From positions 496,001 through 560,000 of the forward strand of contig JAPQWV010000358.1 of assembly GCA_027422505.1 (NCBI GenBank): a stretch of DNA of 64,000 nt, read 5' to 3'. Position numbers and translations under genes: made by a program. This document shows, piece after piece, positions 57,294 to 64,000 of this stretch. Position 1 is the first letter of the stretch; each line of letters opens with the position of its first letter. The stretch comes from Craterostigma plantagineum (Eukaryota; Streptophyta; Magnoliopsida; Lamiales; Linderniaceae). Below the pieces are notes generated by a model. The model did not search any database. It was not told where the DNA came from and saw only the letters and a program-made list of their open reading frames with translations.

Positions 57294-59070
57294 TGTTGCA
57301 AATCCGGTACTTATAATTTTTTCGAAACTGTCCTCGCAGCCGCGCCTTCACAACCAGCACGCCCGCAATCAAATCCCGCCGCGGGGAACTTCGGCTTGAA
57401 CACGTTCAGCCTCCACACACGTCGCCCTGCCTTGTAAAGCGGAAACAAAACAAGACAACGTAAATTTAAGGGACCTCGCCGAGGTTCACTCCTCGACTTA
57501 GCCCGTTTTATTCCTCAGCGAACAAAACGTACACGATACGAAAACTTAAACCCGTGTGGAATCGAGCAGACCTCGGCCTCACCTCGCTACCCTACGAAAC
57601 TACTAACGCGGTTATCCTAAGTGTCACTTGGGATCTTAATCACTCGCCTAATTCGCTCGTGAAAACCTACGCGCAACCCCTTTGTCGAATTCTACCCCAA
57701 TCAAAGAACTCGACGCCACTCCACTTGGATGCTCTCTCGATCGCTATGAAGTGCACTCAATTGCCTCAACTTGCAATTTTCGTCCCCTCTCTTGGGCTGC
57801 TCGAAAGTGGGACATTTATAGGCTCCAAACTTCCTTTTTGACTTTGTAAAGATCTCCTCAAAAGATCTCCAAATCTTGTTTTCCATATCTTCTAAATATA
57901 GTAAATATTCAAACAAGATTCTCCTCAAAGATCTCAAACCTTTTGAACCTAGTCAAAACCTCCTTGGAAGCTTCCATGGACTTAGCAAACCTTTGGACTT
58001 GGCGTGCCTTGGCCCGCGTTGCCCTGCAGCTTGCCGCAAGCGCGCCCCGCGCGCGCGATGCCCAGTCTAACCCGCGCGCGCTTGCTCCGCGCGTGTACCT
58101 AGCCTGGCCCTCGCGGCCAGGCCCTGCCATGGATCGTCTCGTCAGCTGGTCCGCCTTGGCCGGTCTCGGCTTGGGTCAGAACCTAGCCGCGCCCGCGCGC
58201 TGCCGCCCCGGCCTTGTCGCGGTCCGGCCACGGCGCACGTGGTCTGGCCCGACCCGACCCTTCACCGACCCGACCCTTCACCGACCCGATCCGACCCTTC
58301 ACCGACCGATCCGACCCGCTCCACCATCCGACCCGCTCCGTCTTGACCCTGTTAGACCCGGCCCGACCCGACCCATGGTCCGACCCATTTTGCGCCCAAG
58401 TCGACCGCGTCGTGCCCGACTCGGCCTTGTCGTTCCGATGATCACTGTCTTGGACCTCAGCATCCTAAGCGGCCTCCAGAACATCGAACCTCGTCTAAGT
58501 GTTGAAACATCAACTCCGTGCCTTAGACTTGCACGCCTCCGACCGCCGGACCACTGTTCGCCGTTGCTGCCGTCGCTGGACCTCAGCGTCCGTGCCAGCC
58601 CGCATGCACGTGCGCCTCCTGCGTGTGCTGGCCTGCCTTGGTGCCGCACTGCGTGCCGCACATGTGCGCGCGCTGCCCTCGCCTCGCGCGCCAAACCTCA
58701 CGCAGGCCCTGCCGAGAAGTCTCGCACATCGCCTAAGTCCCATGTGCGCCAGTTCTCGCACACCCTGCCGAGAACTCCCGCACGCCCTTAGCCCAATGCG
58801 CCCACGATGCGCGCGCACTGCTCCAGCACAGCCCTGCGCTCAGTGTGAGCGTGCGGCCCGGCCAAGCCACCTGCTTGGTCGGCCACTGTGCCAACCTCGC
58901 CGGCTCCCGCCGAGTCCCTGGTTACCTCGCCGGATCCTTCCATGCGTCTTTGGGTAGAAAACGTCCAAGTGTTGTTCCCCGCCAACTCGTGCGCCTTGGA
59001 CCTGCACATCATAGCTACTTATATAGCTCGGCCATGACGAGCTAATGACGTGGCACTCAAGGGTGTAACA
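57294..59070 (-). repeat. 5' LTR of the gag-protease element (1777 bp)
   Basis: Copy of 54031-55774. It carries extra repeats of GACCCGACCCTTCACC-like units at 58240-58320, which account for part of the length difference. Other differences are scattered substitutions and small indels. Confidence 0.92.
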
Positions 59071-59075
59071 TACAT

Positions 59076-59449
59076 TATGTAAATTCGAGTTGAAGGACTA
59101 AAAACTATGATTTGACGAAAATACCCTTACTAAAATGCTCTTTTTATGTTACTCAGTTACAGAATATTGTTACTTTAGAAAGACACGTTATTCTTCAATA
59201 ATATTGTGTTATTTTGTTATCACAAAACATTATCAACAAAAAATTTTTTCTCTAACGATCGAACTCTTTTTTTCTTACATGTCATGTCATGGATTCGACT
59301 GCCCCATCCAACCGATTTCGACATGTCATGTATTGGATTCATTATGATATTGACGACGCACGAGGTAGAATTTACCTGTCTAATTAGGGTGCAAATTCGA
59401 GAATATAATGGTAAATCGTATCTGGATTTCGACATAAATTGCAACTACT
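59076..59449. other. Unassigned AT-rich stretch
   Basis: No gene recognised. Contains GACATGTCATG-type short repeats near 59278 and 59320. Confidence 0.5.
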
Positions 59450-60295
59450 CGGTATAAATTCGAGGTACCATGAGAAATCGAGGTCGATTTTACCTTATTG
59501 AGTCAATAACGCCGAGATTTATGCAGTTTATCAACTGTTAGTTAGTGTCTTCTGTGATTTTCGTTCTATTCCTCCCGATCCAGAATGTGTAATTGATGAC
59601 AAACAAAGCATTATTACCTTTCAGTGATGTGTTACTTCTAAGTCAATATTTGTTATTAACCATAAGACATTTGTTAGTTTTTGCTATGTTATAAGTATTA
59701 CTCTTTTACACGATTAGGGAAAATATAATATCCGTTTCTTGCAAGTAATCGGTATAAATTCGAGGTACCCATGAGAAATTGAGGTATATTTTACCTTATT
59801 GAGTCAATAACGCTGAGATTTATGCAGTTTTCATCAATTTTTTAGTGTCGTTTGTTGTTTTCGTTCTATTCCTCCCGATCCAGGATGTGTTATTGACGAC
59901 AAACAAAGCGTTATTACCTTTCAGTGATGTGTTACTTCTAAGCCAACATTTGTTTTTAACCATAAGACATTTGTTATTTTTCGCTATCTTATAAGTATTT
60001 TTTTTACACGATTTAGGGAAAATATAATATCCGTTTCTTGCATGTAATCGGTATAATCGAGGTACCCATGAGAAATTGAGGTCTATTTTACCTTATCGAG
60101 TCAATAATGCCGAGATTTATGCAGTTTTCATCTATTTTTTTAGTGCGTTTGTGATTTTCATTCTATTCCTCCCGACCATTTCTTGTATATAGACTGTGTT
60201 ATTGAGGACAAACAAAGGCGTTACTACCTTTCCGTGATGTGTTACTTCTGAGTCAACATTTGTTATTAACCATAAGACATTTGTTATTTTTTTAT
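59450..60295. repeat. Tandem repeat, period about 300 bp, 2.8 copies
   Basis: CGGTATAA(ATTCGAGGTACC) starts units at 59450, 59750 and 60049. Each holds GAGTCAATAA, GATTTATGCAGTTT, CTATTCCTCCCGA and GTGATGTGTTACTTCT. No coding potential seen. Confidence 0.9.
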
Positions 60296-62300
60296 TCGTT
60301 ATTTCTGACGGTTAAAGCTGCAAGCAATAATACAAATCATACCCACGACCAAATTAACAATAATTTCAACATATCAGGTCATGAACTTTGATATTTTTGG
60401 CTACAATCTCAGCGATGTGATTTGTGTTTTTCAGTTTTTCTGTACTTAGCATCCATAGATGCTTGGGTTTATAAAACCCATCAGGGTTAACGAGTTCTAC
60501 AACATCAAATTGACATCGATTTCTACTTATTCGAACTGCAACACATTAATTTACCCAAGTTTAAAGAGATCTGTGTTTCGTTCGCTGTTGAAGACGATGG
60601 TAATTTCGGCGTAATTGTGGCAAAATTAGGAGGGTAAATATGTCATTTCTCGCCTAAATGGTTTTTCTCTAACAATTTCAAATAATTGGTCCTTATCAAC
60701 AACCCAAACGTAAATAGGGCCTGGACCCAACTTAAAAATAGGGCCTGACCCTAAATTAACCCTAACGACTGTTGTCATTATGATGTGAAAACTGATCATA
60801 CCCACCCCGCCAAGCCAGCTTATATGACTGAACAACGTTGAAATAGCAATAATATATTGAGACTGATTTTATAATAACAATAATAAGGGAGAATAACTAG
60901 ACTTTAATACCTATTTATAAAAAAAATTTGAAGTCAGTACATATGTTCTTCTCAGGTACCCGTTTGGAAACTTTTACTTCCTTTAAGCATATCATGGACG
61001 ACATATCCCTAGCTGAACATATCATAATTGTACATACATATCTTTCATGTTAACGTTAAAATAAAAAGAAAAAAGAAAATTATACAATAGAAATTATAAA
61101 ATATTGAACTATATTATCATCGAACCGTAAACACACAACTCTTTCTTCCTCAAAATACGCAAAATCAACCTAAAAATTTCCAAGGACTAAACTTGTTTCA
61201 TTATTTCTCTGTCGCAGGTATATTTTCCTACATTAAAAACTTAAAATAAAATAACTCTTTGAAATATAGAATACTATTTTATAGTTATATATCACTACAC
61301 ACACGCGCACGTGTGCTGAAAGTACTTGTTACATTGAGTCGGGTGATAAGGAAAACAATATCGTATTGAGGCGGGTGAAGATATTTTACCGAAGTGACCA
61401 TGATTCCCTCACGCGTGGCACGATTTAAAACCTAAAATATGTACAAACTAAATCGGGTGGTGGTGAGTCAAATAAGCGCGATAACATATAGATCGAACTC
61501 TGGTACCATGTTATTTTGAGCATTTCATCAATCAGTGGTAGGAGGAGAGACCTCCTTGATTTAAATATTGAGACGGATGAAGATAGTTTTTGTATGTGGC
61601 ACAAATAATTTACTTAGATAGATGAAGATGGTTTCCTCCAAACTCATAAAAGAAAGGAAAGAACCATTAACTCCCAAAGTGCGAACCATGATATTGCATA
61701 AAATAGCCGTTTTTTCCCACTCAATTCAAGTTAAATTATGCTTTATTCACATGTGGTTATACTGAAATACATGATACTACTGTATGCCTTTTAAACTCCT
61801 TTGTGTTGTGATAAACTTAGCGTCGTACCCCCTAGTTGTCTAAAACCTTGCATCAATCCCCCAATTAGGCGGTGAAAATGACAAGGAGCACATCATTAGA
61901 TAAACCACGAGGGGTTCTGTGTAATTTTCAGACACTACGGGTTTTGGTGCATTTTGTCTAAATCACAACAGATTTTTAAGTTTTAAGTCTATATTCAGTC
62001 TTTAAAATTTCAAGACACGTCAATTAAAGATATCGATTGAAAGATTGAGGCGATTTTATATTACTGTATACGTATGTTAACAATTTAATAACATATTGTA
62101 AAATGACGTTCATTTATGGTAGGGATTTCTTTTAAGAACTCTAAATTCAATGTTACAAATACTAGTAACTATGTTGTTTTTAATATTAAATTATCTCGAA
62201 ACTTTTGTATATTTTTGTGTAATTGGGAATAAAACATACATGAGTTAGGAGGTGTGTAGTGCACTCCCGAAGATCATTATATTTCGTAATCTGAAAAAGC
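60296..62300. other. Unassigned stretch before the LINE
   Basis: About 2 kb AT-rich DNA with no recognised gene, LTR or tandem repeat. 61320-61560 shows short repeats of GAGGCGGGTGAAGATA-like strings (61370, 61570). Confidence 0.45.
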
Positions 62301-62308
62301 TTTTTCTA

Positions 62309-62343
62309 TCAACGCCCCTAGTGGCTGCTACTAGGGGCGTTGA
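62309..62343. repeat. Perfect 14-bp stem with 7-base loop
   Basis: TCAACGCCCCTAGT (62309-62322) pairs exactly with ACTAGGGGCGTTGA (62330-62343) around GGCTGCT. It is GC-rich in an AT-rich setting. No T-run on either side suggests a terminator; it could be a relic of a small inverted-repeat transposon. Confidence 0.85.
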
Positions 62344-62438
62344 ATTAAGGAATTTTCAAGATAATATCTAAAGTAAAGAAAAAGCTTCGATATAGGTTTA
62401 AAAAGGATTGGCGTCTTCCTCTCTCTAGATTTCTAGCT

Positions 62439-63444
62439 ATGGCGAAGAAGAAGACGTCTCAACGGCCTCCCATCTCTCCAACCCCACCCACCCCAATATA
62501 TCAACACCCATCACCATCCACTCCACAATCATCGAATACCCAGGGGTCTGAAAAAGGGGTTATGCCTGATACACATCGATTGGAAAAGAAATCTTCGGAA
62601 TCGAATGTCTGGGAGAAGTTTGACATCTCGAAGTTGAGGAATGCGGGTAGCAAGCTGGCTTACATTGCACCGATGAACAACAATGGAAGATTGATTGGTT
62701 CGATTGTAGCAGATGAACTGGATGACGAAGTTTCGTACTGGAGCTCGTCTCTTCTCTGCTACGTTTTGGGGCGAATCCACCTCTCAGTGTTATTAATGGT
62801 TTTTTGCAAAGGGTTTGACAACAGTCGGGGATTCAAAAGGTTATGCAGGTGAAACCTGGACTATTCTAGTCAAATTTACCATGTTGGAGCAGAGGGATTA
62901 CATAATTGAATCGTCAGTGTTACATTTTGATCGAAAACCATTGATTCTTACTCCCTGGTCGATCAACACTGAATTCAAAAAGATTTCAGTTAGCAAGGTA
63001 CCTCTCTGGATTCAATTTCCACAGCTTGATCTGAAGTATTGGGGTGATAAATCGCTTAGCCGATTAGCTAGTCTTGTGGGAATTCCGATTATGGCTGATA
63101 GCTTTACAGTCAAAAAGGAAAGGATCCAATTTGCTCGAATACTTGTGGAAGTTGATCTGGATAAAGAATTGCACGAATCTGTTTACTTTATGAATGAGAA
63201 TGGTGTGTTGGTTGAACAACCGGTGATGTATGAGTGGAAACCAGTTAAGTGCTCTTATTGTTCTAATTATGGGCACTTAGAGGATGTATGTAAGAGGAAG
63301 GAGGATCCAAAATTTAGGAAATCCAAACCGGCAGAGAAGAAGAATAATGATGATCAGGGGCTGAATTCCCAGAGTGAATCTCATCTACAGTTAGTTGCCG
63401 TGAGAGCTGAGTCCTATCCATCAAATGATAAGGAGAAGGTATAG
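62439..63444 (+). pseudogene. LINE (L1-type) ORF1, DUF4283/zinc-knuckle protein
   Basis: ATG 62439 (MAKKKTSQRPP) with a Pro/Ser-rich N-terminus. The DUF4283-like RNA-binding domain follows (CYVLG; later LVKFTMLEQRDYII, KPLILTPWSI, VPLWIQFPQLDLKYW). A CCHC knuckle CSYCSNYGHLEDVC lies near 63250-63291, and the tail is acidic/basic. This is the nucleic-acid chaperone of plant L1 elements. Defects: one G missing in the run at about 62767-62770, TGA for a Trp codon at about 62813, and one T missing near 62863. The C-terminal 190 codons are open to 63442-63444. Confidence 0.87.
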
Positions 63445-63567
63445 CGGATGCTGTTGCTGGTTTGGGAATGTTTAGAAAATCACCTAGAAAACAGAAGGAA
63501 GCAATCATGGTCGATGGATTTCAAGTTGTTGGCAGATCCCCCTTCAAGCAGAGGGGTGGGGAGCCTT

Positions 63568-64000
63568 ATGGATAAGCTGGGAATTTGGAATGTTAGGGGG
63601 CTCAATGCCCCGAATAAGCAGAATGAAGTCAAGTTATTCTGCAGAAAACATCATCTCCGAATTATCTGTTTAGTGGAAACTAAACTGAAATTGAATAACG
63701 TGGATGCGGCTATGAATAATATGTTCAGGAATTGGTCCTTTTGTCATAATCTGAACCAACATCCTAATGGGAGGATAATAGTGGCATGGGAACAAGGGGA
63801 ACAAGTAACAGTTCTATACAGTTCAGAGCAGGTAATCCATCTACAGATTGATGTTGGGCCTAGTCAAAAGATTCTTGTAACATGCATCTATGCTCATAAT
63901 CTTGGTTCTCTTAGAGAATCTTTGTGGGAAGACTTGATGGGCCGCAGTCAATCAATTCAAGTACCTTGGATGGTATGGGGGGACTTCAACTCCATCCTAT
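63568..64000 (+). CDS. LINE ORF2 start: apurinic-type endonuclease (runs off the window)
   Basis: ATG 63568 opens 144 codons without a stop to the window end. The exonuclease-endonuclease-phosphatase fold is clear: GIWNVRGLNAPNKQNEV (metal-binding Asn), ICLVETKL (catalytic Glu), then VTCIYAHN and WMVWGDFNSIL (Asp and Asn of the GDFN motif). This domain nicks target DNA for target-primed reverse transcription; RT should follow beyond 64000. It starts 124 bp after the ORF1 stop, as is usual. It is intact as far as visible, unlike ORF1. Confidence 0.92.
   Translation, partial: MDKLGIWNVRGLNAPNKQNEVKLFCRKHHLRIICLVETKLKLNNVDAAMNNMFRNWSFCHNLNQHPNGRIIVAWEQGEQVTVLYSSEQVIHLQIDVGPSQKILVTCIYAHNLGSLRESLWEDLMGRSQSIQVPWMVWGDFNSIL

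Larger units (their letters stand above)
54026..59075 (-). mobile_element. Non-autonomous Ty3/gypsy element with gag and protease only
   Basis: LTRs at 54031-55774 and 57294-59070 flank a 1.5 kb internal region. Target-site duplications are TACGT (54026-54030) and TACAT (59071-59075), differing by one CpG-type transition. The minus strand encodes gag, a CCHC knuckle and an aspartic protease, then goes almost directly to the polypurine tract. RT, RNase H and integrase are absent. This layout resembles the TR-GAG class of plant elements (gag-only LTR elements) or a large internal deletion. The LTRs are unusually GC-rich compared with the neighbourhood. Confidence 0.9.

Noticed and set aside
54616..58957. 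Many overlapping Ala/Pro/Arg-rich frames of 60-280 codons
   Set aside because: They fall in GC-rich LTRs where stops are rare; the two LTR copies give different frames and none resembles a protein family.
62309..62343. Intrinsic terminator
   Set aside because: Stem-loop without a following T run, in a plant nuclear genome where such terminators are not used.

Overview
The window is nuclear DNA of a flowering plant, probably a eudicot. It is packed with LTR retrotransposons of plant-only lineages (Tekay-type chromoviruses, Tork-like and other Ty1/copia). It also holds plastid-derived DNA (ndhC joined to a ycf2 piece), a plant L1-type LINE, and one recognisable host gene, an EMBRYONIC FLOWER 1 (EMF1)-like Polycomb gene with introns. 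No bacterial-style operons, CRISPR arrays or rRNA/tRNA genes were seen.

Layout. 1-8818: Ty3/gypsy chromovirus (element 1) with a truncated 5' LTR, gag-pol and a 2.9 kb 3' LTR. 8819-21802: a second chromovirus family arranged as internal region 2, full LTR, internal region 3, truncated LTR, i.e. two internal regions sharing one LTR. Element 1 lies against internal region 2 just past its primer-binding site. 21803-24968: pieces of Ty1/copia elements in opposite orientations. 25057-26294 (perhaps to about 26990): mosaic plastid insertion. 29161-29964: 5' end of a small gypsy element on the minus strand. 30345-35595: complete but decayed copia element (TSD GTTCC) carrying a MITE in its 5' LTR and a SINE-like repeat in its gag and again inside the MITE. 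37925-39730: tandem repeats of about 219 and 196 bp. 40110-45172: young Tork-like copia element (TSD CTAAA). 46378-51000: EMF1-like gene, minus strand. 52421-53596: compact Mutator-like element with a 9-bp TSD, roughly 107-bp terminal inverted repeats, a 171-bp internal hairpin and its own TATA box and reading frame. 54031-59070: gypsy element with long GC-rich LTRs that carries only gag and protease (TSD TACGT/TACAT). 59450-60295: 300-bp tandem repeat. 62439-64000: LINE ORF1 and the start of ORF2.

Function. Only EMF1 looks like a resident cellular gene. The rest is transposable elements at different ages, from LTR pairs differing at about 0.4% of sites to heavily broken fragments. Many reading frames, including EMF1, are broken by single-base losses, mostly in short homopolymers. 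That pattern suggests residual assembly error as much as true decay.

The most unusual signals are the hairpin-rich Mutator-like element, the dense arrays of a TGTCGA motif inside the LTRs of two different chromovirus families, and the gag-protease-only LTR element. All calls come from reading the sequence; no alignment or database search was run.
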